A DNA stretch of 43,132 nt, from contig JAFXYD010000003.1 of the NCBI GenBank assembly GCA_017541995.1, forward strand, positions 1 to 43,132. The letters run 5' to 3'. Numbering within the stretch: the first letter of the stretch is position 1; each line of letters starts with the position of its first letter. A model generated the notes under the pieces. It saw nothing but the letters and a program-made list of their open reading frames with translations. It ran no database searches and was not told the DNA's origin. The DNA is from Oscillospiraceae bacterium (GTDB lineage: Bacteria > Bacillota > Clostridia > Oscillospirales > Oscillospiraceae). This document shows, piece after piece, positions 18,401 through 24,912 of the stretch. Position numbers and translations under genes: made by a program.

Positions 18401-21400
18401 GTGGATCTGGCCGACTACGCCGGTGAGGAAGAGGTCTACATCGCCTTCCGCCACACCGCCCTGGCCGATCAGTTCCGCATCTACCTCGACGCTGTGGAGA
18501 TCACCACCATCGAGGAAGAAGAGCCCACGGAGCCCTTCGAGACCGTGCTTTGGGACTTCGAGGACGAGGCCCTGGACGCTGAGTGGACCATTGTGGACGT
18601 GGACGGCCAGAGCTCCTTCGAGATCCAGACCACCAACAACGCCTACTCCGGCGGCAGAGCCCTGTTCTGCTACTACGGCGATCATCCCAATGACTGGGCC
18701 ATTTCCCCCGCCATTGACCTGACCAACGCGCAGGCTCCCGAGCTCTCTGTCTACGGCAGAAAGTACGGCGGCTCCAGCTGGTACGAGTACTTCCAGCTCT
18801 ACGCCGGAACCTCCACCAACGTGGACGAGATGACCATGGTCCTCGACACCACCGAGCTGGCAGCCACCTACAGTGAGTTCGTGGCTGACCTCTCCGAGTT
18901 CGCCGGCGAGCCCGAGGTCTACGTGGCGATCCGCTACTGCAACAGCCCCGACCAGTTCGGCGTCTACTTCGACGACGTCTCCGTCCGTGAGCACACCGGC
19001 GAGGACGGCAACGCGTTCAAGCATCCCACTGCCGAGATCTCCTGCAGCTTCGTCCCGATGAAGGCTGCCGCCAAGGAGCTGAACCTCGGCTTCGGCCGTC
19101 TGGACGTGGCCCGGAACGCCGGCTCCGTGGAGATGACCAAGATCGGCGAGACCGCCAACGAGGTCACCGGCGGCACCAACGCCATCCGCGGCGAGCTGGT
19201 CAGAACGCCTGTCCGCAAGCCCGTTGACGAGACCGTCACCGAGAACGGCACCGTCCAGATCGTCCTGACGGAGGACGTGGCTGTCACCAACGGCCTGTTC
19301 ACCGTCACCTACGACGCCGAGGCCCTGAGCTTCGTGGACGCTGTCTCTACCCTGCCCTACAAGTCCATCCATCACGAGATCGTGGAGAACGAGGGCGTCA
19401 TCACCATCGCCTACGCCTCCGTGAACGAGATCCCCGCCGAGGAAGTCCTGGCGACCCTGAACTTCACCTACCCCGAGCAGACCGTCGATACCACCGTGGT
19501 CGTCAAGACCCTGGAGCGGAACGACGAGGTCGCCGTGGAGGAGGAAGAGCTGGAGATCGAGGTCAAGTTTGACCACGTCCATGACTACGGCGAGCCCGAG
19601 TGGACCTGGACCGAGGACTTCTCCGCTGCCACCGCCACCTTCACCTGCGAGTGCGGCGACGTGCAGACCGTGGAAGCCGTCGTGACCACCGAGACCGTCG
19701 ACGCCTCCTGCACCGAGGCCGGCAAGACCGTCTACACCGCGGTTGCCGTCTTCGAGGAGACCGAGTACACCGACGTCCAGGAGGTCGAGATCCCCGCCAC
19801 CGGTCATACCCCCGCTGAGCCCGTCATCGAGAACGAGGTTGCGCCTACCTGCACCGAGGCCGGCAGCTACGACGAGGTCGTCTACTGCTCCGTCTGCGGC
19901 GAGGAGCTGTCTCGCGAGACCAAGACTGTGGACGCCATCGGCCACGCCTACGGCGAGCCCGAGTGGACCTGGACCGAGGAGAACACCGCCTCCGCCAAGT
20001 TCGTCTGCGCCAACTGCGGCGACGAGCAGGTCATTGAGGCTGTTGTGAGCTCCGAGACCATCGAGCCCAGCTGCACCGAGGCCGGCAAGACCGTCTACAC
20101 CGCCGTCGCCACCTTCGAGGACGTCGAGTACACCGACACCAAGGAGATCGAGGGCGATCCCGCTCTGGGCCACAGCTACGGCGAGCCCGAGTGGACCTGG
20201 ACCGAGGACTTCACCGCCACCGCCAAGTTCGTCTGCGCCACCTGCGGCGACGAGCTGGTGCTGGATGCTGAGGTCAGCGCCAAGTACTTCGACACCAAGA
20301 CCGTCTACACCGGCGTTGTCACCCTGAATGAGACCGAGTACACCGACGAGGTGGAAGGCCCCGCTCTGGATCCCAACACCTACATCCTGACCGATGTGCT
20401 GAAGGACGGCGACCAGGTTGTCATCTACAACCCCGGCTACGGCAAGGGCGTTTCCAACGCGGACTTCTCCGCCGAGCAGCCCACTTACCGCGCCGGTGTG
20501 GACGTGGTGCCTGAGGGCGACAAGATTGTCAACCCCGAGGACGCCATCGTCTGGACTGTCCAGTACGTCTACGACGAGGAAGGCAACGCCATCGGCGTGA
20601 ACTTCATCGACGCGGAGGGCCGCAAGCTGTCCATGGACGCCAAGGGCCTGGAGCTGGATAAGGAAAATGACCTTTGGGAGATCCGCGTCCGCAGCGAGGA
20701 GGACTTCACCAGGAACATTGTGAACGTCAACGCCCAGCCCGGCAACTCCGGCGATCCCAAGGCTCTGGAGTGGTACGCCAAGTACGGCGAATTCAGCACC
20801 CACTATCTGAACGCCGACGACAGCCAGTTCATCTTCGAGCTCTATGCCAAGGTTGAGCTGGAGTCCGAGTGCAAGATCGGCCACTTTGTGGATCTGGAGG
20901 AGTACCCCCACGGTACGCCCATCCATGACGCCATCGAGTGGGCCTTCACCCACGATCCTCAGATCACCTCCGGCACCGACGAGACCCACTTCACTCCTGA
21001 GAAGGAGCTGGATCGGAAGACCGCTATGACCTTCCTGTACGCCGCCGCCGGCAAGCCTGAGTTCGACGTGGAGAGCGCGGAGAAGACCTTCTCCGACGTG
21101 AAGCCCGGCAAGTGGTACACCAAGGCCATCCTGTGGGCTGCCAACCAGGATCCCGCCATCACCGCGGGCAACACCGATGGCACCTTCGGCATCAACACCG
21201 TCTGCAAGACCGGTCATATGCTGACCTTCCTGTACGCCCAGCAGGGCAAGCCCGAGTTTGACGAGTCCGCGGTTCCCGAAGGCTATGTGGCCGAGGGCAA
21301 GTGGTACACCGCTGCCGCCAAGTGGGCTTACGTGGAGGGCATCTACAGAGCCGAGGGCGACAAGTTCGTCCAGAGCGTGCCTTGCACCCGTGCTACCACC

Positions 21401-21448
21401 GTGCTCTACCTCTACCGCGCCCTGACCGGCGAGGCCCTGGACAAGTAA
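9488..21448 (+). CDS. Giant secreted S8 (subtilisin-like) multidomain surface protease
   Basis: A 3986-residue exported protein. Order seen: signal peptide (1-30, cut after SISA); S8 domain with catalytic D212 (VIDTGID), H304 (EHGSHVEG), oxyanion N411 (SAGNSG) and S676 (GTSMASP), with a PA-type insert at about 490-600 as in lactocepin/C5a peptidase; dockerin-like pair at 847-903 (DVNMDGETNEADAQAIL and DVDGDNAITTVDARLIL); Fn3-like region; five cleaved-adhesin-like repeats at about 1461-1624, 1659-1818, 2680-2838, 2852-3008 and 3020-3168, joined by Asp/Pro/Glu linkers; Big2-like domains at about 1951-2030 and 2298-2380; cohesin-like segment at about 3252-3360; three YGEPEWTW repeats with CxC/CxxC pairs; three SLH-like repeats at about 3796-3985 for wall attachment. 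I chose the ATG at 9488 (8 bases after AAGGAG) over 9482. Likely role: degrading or binding host or dietary protein at the cell surface; substrate unknown. Confidence 0.9.
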   Translation: MKNTSLFRRILSVVLVVAMVLSVMVPSISAEQLTAKTGSSETRELDLVPIDPGTLDSRQHSADKETNEETAYRSTDVVRVSIVLEKASTLDAGFKAESYTRNPAARAYRASLREEQKAMTAKIEQVIGGKLDVKWNLTLAANNISANVLYGQIEAIKAIDGVKDVFLENRYEPQVDEEADEPNNGSASYMIGSNITWANGYTGAGSKVAVIDTGIDSEHQSFSGEALEYALAQTAEEKGMSYDEYVASLNLLTAEKIDAVKGELNAAIGSGAAAYRNTKIAYGYNYVDKRVDYIEHMQDSQGEHGSHVEGISAANRFIKVDGEFVPALQAVGTQGVAPDAQIVVMKVFGIGGGAYDSDYIVAIEDAIVLGCDSANLSLGSGSTGFSFSSGYEDTMNKLVENGTVVAFSAGNSGMWYDTPNNSAMGYPYLYIDDVNYATGGSPGSFTNSLTVASVDNMGQTGRPLVFGDRHVFYSETSGYGNSPIATIAGQEYEYVLVDGPGVDDNDHVGQEGDQFMAIGSEVLTGKIAMCYRGSSSFFAKANAAVAQGAVGVVIINNVDGVINMNLTGYNYTAPAVSILKADGDAIKEASQIAVSENGQEYYTGTMSISGDIEVQVPEVTDTVSVSSFSSYGPGGTLGMKPEILAPGGSIYSVFGANNGSTPQSAHDQYEVMSGTSMASPQVAGMAAVMGQYIRDNDLCAKTGLSQRQLTNSLLMSTAHPVFDADGEYWPTFRVGSGLGNVADATAAKSYILMDENATLFPDTAKDGKVKVELGDDPDCVGEYEYSFTVYPMEGSKSFTLRTDLFTQAVAGNAGYGLLQYTGTMAIGSVATYEVNGEVYEDTYALEADVNMDGETNEADAQAILDKLTGALAEDAAFDEAAADVDGDNAITTVDARLILESAATPVITITEPTKVTVNLKIDEGWKALLLSRYFTKGFFVEGYTYVDPVADEEGVLDVVHSIPILGYCGSWTDPAMLDRSSAIDVAYGTAKQPYVTNSRESNYMSVKDADGDVSTYMGNPYMIEDEFPVERLALNSETTINAFNYLNIRNVATLGFAIQDADGKVLFAQATPTQKYSAYYYVNGGTWQNTTPANYNVGKKLASAGVKEGDVITVGFYALPEYYGVINAKNNGQVAATGSLDTAGLTAIIESGILGDGAGIKYTVTVDNTAPEVKGALMDLITGDITIRAQDNRYVAYVAVMNKSGSKVYMEGVPEQTGPNELVEVPLELPEGVTLPKGEVVLLVADYAGNESAFKVNLGGNGEEEDNGGLMVGFVPAGSTAAPGSGNRAWEIDKDALWYNHGNGTYAGLSNYANVDFTVTAAEYVDGYVFMAADDGNVYAAELGALDEASRVGSAIDAGYVYDMAFNYTNNNLYLLGDDNTVYKMHLITGELTKVAVVTLADNASGKMNRLAIDDNGVFYTANDGNTGSAKLYKFTLDDSAYVPEDPDPGEDPVVPGETTYAWDFESGADGWTLVDADGDGYNWTWNQDAASWWSSEIDLASLAHNSTGCIVSGSYINTVGALTPDNWAISPAIDLSEVSAASVSFYAVSVDPDYPEQITVYAGTSADPAEMVAVSDAITTPAEFAQYTADLSDFVGEEEVYVALRNNGTSDMYLAAIDDVEIVTAAADGNAANQPSRSGKTVGTRSVNPAVVTGEAVYSYSFESEDEFNAWTLVDSDGDSYNWMLRSQGDGGNDWDIKDGEKMIFSASYLGTPLTPDNWIISPAMNFSGLEDATLSVWAVGQDPSYAEEVFALYAGTSNNPAEMTKVSDDFTATGAWTQYTADLADFVGEEAVYVALRHYNVTDMFYLNADLVEILTEGEVPVDPDPEDPDPEDPDDPPATGEDLEPVVAEITAEQVGTAAMGVYNKSTGGSMAWDHDNDLLYLVSNWNATQDYDHYLWTVDTTTGVAAKANSVNSSYSARLYGSVRGLFIVPGNNHLIYPTDIATGMEVEPGELNLFKGQTAEITVTLYPWTLTNKDVTWESADPAIATVKDGVVTGVEEGETVVTVTSAALSELGEPHVIEIPVTVSMPPEAEIRGIIWDENGKGQASVFNSNATQEWTALSEVGQLRWGALVGDTVYGSTEDTMYAFDADTYEVTQLGGIVSMWIPSDACELPEDFVEAFAAMGYNVGSVIGPNNNGTYLTMLDPEAGSLLYFDLGDTVFGSDPMATFTGAGRGVYDDGESTDENGATFYGLTESGELYLFTMNHEGSVMWTDLGNTGLDLSGVADATNSVWASTVYDAENEFLYLSLYNGADEYAHLYAIDVNDLSRVGETGNFNADVWPVTGLYEYEPATDLVLKVKPESLVLFEGETAELNIKVKLGETNEYTVEVADENVCTFADGVVTALKEGETTITVTTVDVNEAGEHLSKEIPVKVKGFKSVDIFVNGQVTDENGARFTKISLDGAVVSKKGVDAPGNVTSGTRAGELYVADIGGSVNILDAVNFEPNLDWNKFDTATYAEYPALDFANYPTYRTTAGLDVDDKVLMTTSVGWLVKPDYYGWNISSFISDMAGVAFGGLEEMEDGTLVYDYYILGADGTLYLMAVDFVNGRRTDPQAIFNTGIVLANPTDASMTFVATAKVNPDGSISEEEYENAGLVIADNGSKKLWYLDFMAEEEDDVVGLVGIMDVENVSGLYGTFDELDSVADIQGIEPFDPGPEPQDPGEYPEPAEGFYNPVVTWDFNDTVDGWTFFDRDADGNNWIWTPEGDYSTIAAYEGAGMILSQSYINDIGALNPDNFAISPAINLADYDNANISFWAKGQDASYAAEVFAVYAGTSAEVGEMVKISDNFTATGSWTQYTASLADFAGEEEVYVAIRHYSCTDMYFLDVDYVEVLTEGGEAPPEPVAPVYEWSFENTTDLDGWTLLSNDSDASTWARYGATGVATPTIPDVGYVLSSTYNSTAAVDDLAITPALDFSELSNATLSFWVMKNSTTWNENYSVYAGTSANFDEMEELVPETAAVNAWTNVTVDLADYAGEEEVYIAFRHTALADQFRIYLDAVEITTIEEEEPTEPFETVLWDFEDEALDAEWTIVDVDGQSSFEIQTTNNAYSGGRALFCYYGDHPNDWAISPAIDLTNAQAPELSVYGRKYGGSSWYEYFQLYAGTSTNVDEMTMVLDTTELAATYSEFVADLSEFAGEPEVYVAIRYCNSPDQFGVYFDDVSVREHTGEDGNAFKHPTAEISCSFVPMKAAAKELNLGFGRLDVARNAGSVEMTKIGETANEVTGGTNAIRGELVRTPVRKPVDETVTENGTVQIVLTEDVAVTNGLFTVTYDAEALSFVDAVSTLPYKSIHHEIVENEGVITIAYASVNEIPAEEVLATLNFTYPEQTVDTTVVVKTLERNDEVAVEEEELEIEVKFDHVHDYGEPEWTWTEDFSAATATFTCECGDVQTVEAVVTTETVDASCTEAGKTVYTAVAVFEETEYTDVQEVEIPATGHTPAEPVIENEVAPTCTEAGSYDEVVYCSVCGEELSRETKTVDAIGHAYGEPEWTWTEENTASAKFVCANCGDEQVIEAVVSSETIEPSCTEAGKTVYTAVATFEDVEYTDTKEIEGDPALGHSYGEPEWTWTEDFTATAKFVCATCGDELVLDAEVSAKYFDTKTVYTGVVTLNETEYTDEVEGPALDPNTYILTDVLKDGDQVVIYNPGYGKGVSNADFSAEQPTYRAGVDVVPEGDKIVNPEDAIVWTVQYVYDEEGNAIGVNFIDAEGRKLSMDAKGLELDKENDLWEIRVRSEEDFTRNIVNVNAQPGNSGDPKALEWYAKYGEFSTHYLNADDSQFIFELYAKVELESECKIGHFVDLEEYPHGTPIHDAIEWAFTHDPQITSGTDETHFTPEKELDRKTAMTFLYAAAGKPEFDVESAEKTFSDVKPGKWYTKAILWAANQDPAITAGNTDGTFGINTVCKTGHMLTFLYAQQGKPEFDESAVPEGYVAEGKWYTAAAKWAYVEGIYRAEGDKFVQSVPCTRATTVLYLYRALTGEALDK

Positions 21449-21484
21449 GCTCCGACGAGGAAAAGCACACAAAAAAACCAAAAG

Positions 21485-21508
21485 CCCGGAGCGGGCAACC
21501 GCTCCGGG
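21485..21508 (+). terminator. GC-rich hairpin after the giant gene
   Basis: CCCGGAGCGG (21485-21494) and CCGCTCCGGG (21499-21508) form a perfect ten-pair stem with a GCAA tetraloop, 36 bases after the stop. It lacks a U-run and may only stabilise the 3' end; the stronger terminator follows. Confidence 0.5.
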
Positions 21509-21530
21509 CCCCGGAACAAAACCCGGAACA

Positions 21531-21570
21531 AAAAAAGACCGTGGCTGCGCAAGCAGCCATGGTCTTTTTT
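21531..21570. terminator. Bidirectional intrinsic terminator
   Basis: An 18-pair stem, AAAAAAGACCGTGGCTGC (21531-21548) against GCAGCCATGGTCTTTTTT (21553-21570), with one G-T wobble and a GCAA loop. It has T-runs on both strands, so it can end the giant gene from the left and the carboxypeptidase transcript from the right. Confidence 0.92.
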
Positions 21571-21680
21571 GTCATTCTGAGCGGAGCGCAGCGGAGCCGA
21601 AGAATCCGTTCCCCCGTCATTCTGAGCGGAGCCGAAGAATCCGTTCCCCCGCGTCATTCTGAGCGAAGCCGAAGAATCCG
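21571..21680. repeat. Three CATTCTGAG...GAAGAATCC repeats
   Basis: Three near-identical units start at 21571, 21616 and 21653, each GTCATTCTGAGCG(G/A)AGC followed by CGAAGAATCCGT. The first has an extra GCAGCGGAGC-like insertion. ATTCT and AGAAT at the ends make each an imperfect palindrome. They sit between the terminator and the stop codon of the convergent carboxypeptidase gene, whose TGA abuts the last unit. Confidence 0.85.
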
Positions 21681-23186
21681 TCAGTCCAGCCCGTAAATCT
21701 TCGTGAACTTCTCCTCCAGGTAGTCGGTGAAATACCTGGGGTCGAAGGGCTCTCCCAGGGCCTTTTCCAGCAGCTCCAGGGGATCGTAGCGCTTGCCGTA
21801 CTTCCAGATATGCTCCTCCAGCCAGCCGGTGATGGGCCGCAGGTCGCCGGAGCGAATGGCCCCCTCCACGTCCACGCTCTGCTTCATCTTCGCCAGCAGC
21901 TGGGCGCCGTAGGCGGAGCCCAGGGCGTAGGAGGGGAAGTAGCCCACGTTGCCGTTGGACCAGTGGCTGTCCTGCAGCACGCCCCGGCGGTCATCGGGCA
22001 CGTCGATGCCCAGGTATTCCCTGTACTTGGCGTTCCAGACCCCGGGCAGCTCCTCCACGGCGATGCTGCCGTCGAATAGGCCCTTTTCGATCTCGTAGCG
22101 CACCAGCACGTGCAGGGCGTAGGTCAGCTCGTCCGCCTCGGTGCGGATCAGACTGGGCTGGGCCTTGTTCACCGCCAGATACATCTGCTCCGCCGTGACC
22201 CCCGCCAGCTGCTCCGGGAAGAGCTCCTGCATCTTGGGGAAGATCAGCTCGATGAAGGCCCGGCTGCGGCCAATGTAGTTTTCCATGAAGCGGGACTGGC
22301 TCTCGTGGATGGACATGGAGGCGCCGCCGGAGAGCAGGGTCCCCTCCAGCTCGTCGCCGGAGTGGAGCTCATACAGGGCGTGGCCCCCCTCGTGGATCAC
22401 GGAGTACATGGAGTACACCGGGTTTTCCTCGTGGTAGTGGGTGGTGACCCGCACGTCCTTCTTGTTGAAGAAGGTGGTGAAGGGGTGCTCCGTCTCCCCC
22501 ACGCCGCAGCGCCTGCGGTCCACGGTGATGAGCTCCAGCAGATAGTCGGTGAACTTCCGCTGAACCTCGGTGGGATAGACCTTCCCCCAGAGGAAGCTGT
22601 CGTCCACCTGGGGCCGGGCCATGACCCGCTTCAGCAGGGGCACGATGCGCTCCTTCAGGGCGCCGAAGAAGGCGTCGGTCCGGGCCATGGTGAGGCCCTG
22701 CTCGTAGCGGCTGAGCTGGGTGTCGTAGGGGGCCTGGTCCGGCTTGTAGTATTTGGCGAAGCGGACGTTGGCGTCGAAGATCTCCCGGATCAGCGGGGCG
22801 AAGGAGGCGAAGTCGCTGTCCAGCTTGGCCTTGTGCCACACGGCGTCGGCCTTGTTCAGCAGGGTGGTGTAGCCCACGAATTCATCCCGGGGGATGGAGG
22901 CGGTGTACTCGCTGCCGCGGCGGAAGAGCTGAATCTCCCGGCGCTCCAGCTCGCTGAGCTCCTCCGGGTGCTGGCTGAGATACCGGGCGGCCTCCTCCAG
23001 CGCCGGGTCGGTCTGGATCTCGTAGGAGCAGCCGGAGAGGTAGGCCAGGGTCCGGCCCCGCCCCTCGGCGGATTCCACCGGCGCCGTGGTGGCCCCGTCG
23101 TAGGACAGGATCCCCATGGCGTGCCGCAGGGCCTTCATTTGGGCCACGTGGCCGCGGAATATGGTCTTGGCTTCTTGAGTGGTCAT
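21681..23186 (-). CDS. Carboxypeptidase M32 (carboxypeptidase Taq-like)
   Basis: A 501-residue zinc metallocarboxypeptidase that removes C-terminal residues from peptides in the cytosol. The HEGGH zinc motif starts at H265, and HESQSRFMENYIGRS, about 30 residues later, supplies the third ligand and the family-specific signature. Length equals the family norm of about 500, and no signal peptide is present. GAAAGGAG precedes the ATG. It is the last gene of the minus-strand group after psuG, but an AATGAAG element separates them, so cotranscription is uncertain. Confidence 0.95.
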   Translation of the reverse strand: MTTQEAKTIFRGHVAQMKALRHAMGILSYDGATTAPVESAEGRGRTLAYLSGCSYEIQTDPALEEAARYLSQHPEELSELERREIQLFRRGSEYTASIPRDEFVGYTTLLNKADAVWHKAKLDSDFASFAPLIREIFDANVRFAKYYKPDQAPYDTQLSRYEQGLTMARTDAFFGALKERIVPLLKRVMARPQVDDSFLWGKVYPTEVQRKFTDYLLELITVDRRRCGVGETEHPFTTFFNKKDVRVTTHYHEENPVYSMYSVIHEGGHALYELHSGDELEGTLLSGGASMSIHESQSRFMENYIGRSRAFIELIFPKMQELFPEQLAGVTAEQMYLAVNKAQPSLIRTEADELTYALHVLVRYEIEKGLFDGSIAVEELPGVWNAKYREYLGIDVPDDRRGVLQDSHWSNGNVGYFPSYALGSAYGAQLLAKMKQSVDVEGAIRSGDLRPITGWLEEHIWKYGKRYDPLELLEKALGEPFDPRYFTDYLEEKFTKIYGLD

Positions 23187-23211
23187 GGTGGTTCTCCTTT
23201 CAGTAATGATG

Positions 23212-23449
23212 CTCGGCCTTCGGCCTGAATGAAGCTCGCGCTTCGCGCTGAATGAAGCCGCTCCCTGCGGTCGCTAATTTCGGAATTTGCGAATTCTCGA
23301 ATTCGCAAATGAAATTTGAATTTTTGTTTTGCAATTGGCAAATTGCAAAACTCCACAATTAGGGCGAAGCCCGGCTTCATTAGGCCGAAGGCCGGCTTCA
23401 TTAGGCCGTCAGGCCGACTTCATTCGGCTGCGCAGCAGCCGACTTCATT
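23212..23449. repeat. AATGAAG hairpin-array element, copy 1
   Basis: Between the carboxypeptidase and psuG lies a mirror-symmetric element. On the plus strand the left half has small GC-rich hairpins separated by AATGAAG (near 23226 and 23250). The right half has hairpins separated by CTTCATT (near 23374, 23395, 23418 and 23443). The AT-rich centre holds ATTTGCGAATT/AATTCGCAAAT and GTTTTGCAATT...AATTGCAAAAC palindromes. The rightmost CTTCATT, read on the minus strand, is AATGAAG and provides the TGA stop of psuG. A second copy lies at 35333-35765. Confidence 0.8.
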
Positions 23450-24371
23450 TGCACAGCGCGCAATACGCGCAGGCGGTCTTTGCCGCCAGGGCCGCGTTGT
23501 TGTAGACCAGCTGAATGTTGGAGGCCAGGCTGTCGCCGCCGGTGAGATCCTTCACCTTGGCCAGCAGATAGGGGGTGGTGGCCTTGCCGTGGATGCCCTC
23601 CTTCACGGACTGGGCAATGGCCTCGTCGATGGCCTTGTTGATCACGTCAAAGTCCATGGCGTATTCCTCGGGGATGGGGTTGGTCACCAGAATGCCGCCC
23701 TTGAGCCCCAGGTCCCGCTGGACCTTGAAGACCTTCGCCAGCTCCTCGGGGCTGTCGATGCGGTAGTCTACCTCGAAGCCGCTGCGGCGGGTGTAGAAGG
23801 CGGGCAGCTCCTTGGTGCCGTAGCCCAGCACGGGCACGCCGTGGGTCTCCAGATACTCCAGGGTGAGGCCCAGGTCCAGAATGGACTTGGCCCCGGCGCA
23901 GACTACCATCACGGGGGTGTTGGCCAGCTCCTCCAGGTCGGCGGAGATGTCCATGGTGGTCTCCGCCCCCCGGTGAACGCCGCCGATGCCGCCGGTGGCG
24001 AAGATGTTGATGCCCGCCATGTGGGCGATCATCATGGTGGTGGTGACGGTGGTGGCCCCGTCCATGCCCTTGGCGACGATCACCGGCAGATCCCGGCGGC
24101 TGGCCTTGGTGACGGCCTGGCCGGTCTTGCCCAGGTATTCGATCTCGTCCGGGGTCAGACCCGCCTTCAGCCGGCCCCCCAGAATGGCGATGGTGGCGGG
24201 CACGGCTCCGTTCTTCCGGATGACCTTCTCCACGTTCAGAGCCGTCTCCACGTTCTGGGGATAGGGCATCCCGTGGGAGATGATGGTGCTCTCCAGCGCC
24301 ACCACCGGCTTCCCGGCGGCCACCGCCGCCGCAACCTCAGGGTTTACGTCCAAATAAGCGTTCAGATTCAT
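23445..24371 (-). CDS. psuG: Pseudouridine-5'-phosphate glycosidase
   Basis: A 308-residue enzyme that reversibly splits pseudouridine 5'-phosphate into uracil and ribose 5-phosphate, the second step of pseudouridine catabolism. Family motifs are clear: ALESTIISHGMPYPQN near the start, FATGGIGGVHRGAETTMDIS with metal and phosphate ligands, and VCAGAKSILDL carrying the Schiff-base lysine. The true start is the ATG at 24371 with AAAAGGAGG in front. The open frame extends to an ATG at 24398 only because a REP in the leader contains one. The stop TGA falls inside an AATGAAG repeat. It follows psuK on the same strand, the normal psuKG order, with two REPs in the gap. Confidence 0.95.
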   Translation of the reverse strand: MNLNAYLDVNPEVAAAVAAGKPVVALESTIISHGMPYPQNVETALNVEKVIRKNGAVPATIAILGGRLKAGLTPDEIEYLGKTGQAVTKASRRDLPVIVAKGMDGATTVTTTMMIAHMAGINIFATGGIGGVHRGAETTMDISADLEELANTPVMVVCAGAKSILDLGLTLEYLETHGVPVLGYGTKELPAFYTRRSGFEVDYRIDSPEELAKVFKVQRDLGLKGGILVTNPIPEEYAMDFDVINKAIDEAIAQSVKEGIHGKATTPYLLAKVKDLTGGDSLASNIQLVYNNAALAAKTACAYCALCK

Positions 24372-24384
24372 AGTTCCTCCTTTT

Positions 24385-24438
24385 GTAGGGGCGGTCATTG
24401 GCCGCCCGCAATTCCGTAGGGGCGGTCATTGGCCGCCC
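24385..24438 (+). repeat. Two GTAG REPs between psuK-RAYT and psuG
   Basis: Two copies (24385-24407 and 24416-24438) of GTAG plus the GGGCGG...CCGCCC hairpin, in plus orientation and 31 bases apart. They face the minus-oriented array on the other side of the RAYT coding segment. They lie in the psuG leader, just before its ribosome binding site, so they could also affect psuG expression. Confidence 0.92.
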
Positions 24439-24452
24439 GAAAAACCTGTCGT

Positions 24453-24912
24453 CTAATGCGGACTGACGTAATAATCGTCCGTTTTCCATTTTGCGGGATT
24501 GTATTCGATATATTCTCCGGCAGCTTGGAAATCCGCCTCTGAGCGGATCACCTGATCGTAAAATCCTTTCTGCCAGATTTTTGTTCCCGCCTTCTTTGTC
24601 ACGGCGCCTTTCAATTGATTGATGATCCAGGAAACGCTTGGATTTTCCTGTTCGGTGGAAAGCCGCAGCAGCAGATGGACGTGATTTGGCATGACGCAGT
24701 ATCGCACGATCTCAACGGTGGGATAATGGACCGGGATCGCAAGGATCGCCTGTTCCACCATCTGCCCCAGGGGATAGAGCCGCAGCTGCTGGGTATCCGC
24801 GCCTTCATATACCTGGCTGAAAACACATTTTCGCCCCTCCGTACAGAGCACAATATGGTACGCGCCGCCCTGGGTGTAATCATAAGCCTCCAGGCGATTT
24901 CGCTTGCGGCGC
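24453..24912 (-). mobile_element. RAYT (Y1/HUH transposase) coding segment
   Basis: This is the transposase portion of the fused frame, about 152 residues, near full length for a RAYT. RAYTs are single-copy, domesticated relatives of IS200/IS605 transposases that cut and rejoin REP hairpins through a tyrosine nucleophile, recognising a GTAG-type tetranucleotide at the hairpin foot. GTAG-footed hairpins lie on both sides in opposite orientations. The first codons of the domain (CGCCGCAAGCGAAATCGC) directly abut the last REP, so the ancestral start codon appears to have been replaced. Confidence 0.88.

Noticed and set aside
17117-21481. 1454-residue open frame on the minus strand
   Set aside because: Same reason: it mirrors the codon bias of the protease gene and has no recognisable protein features.
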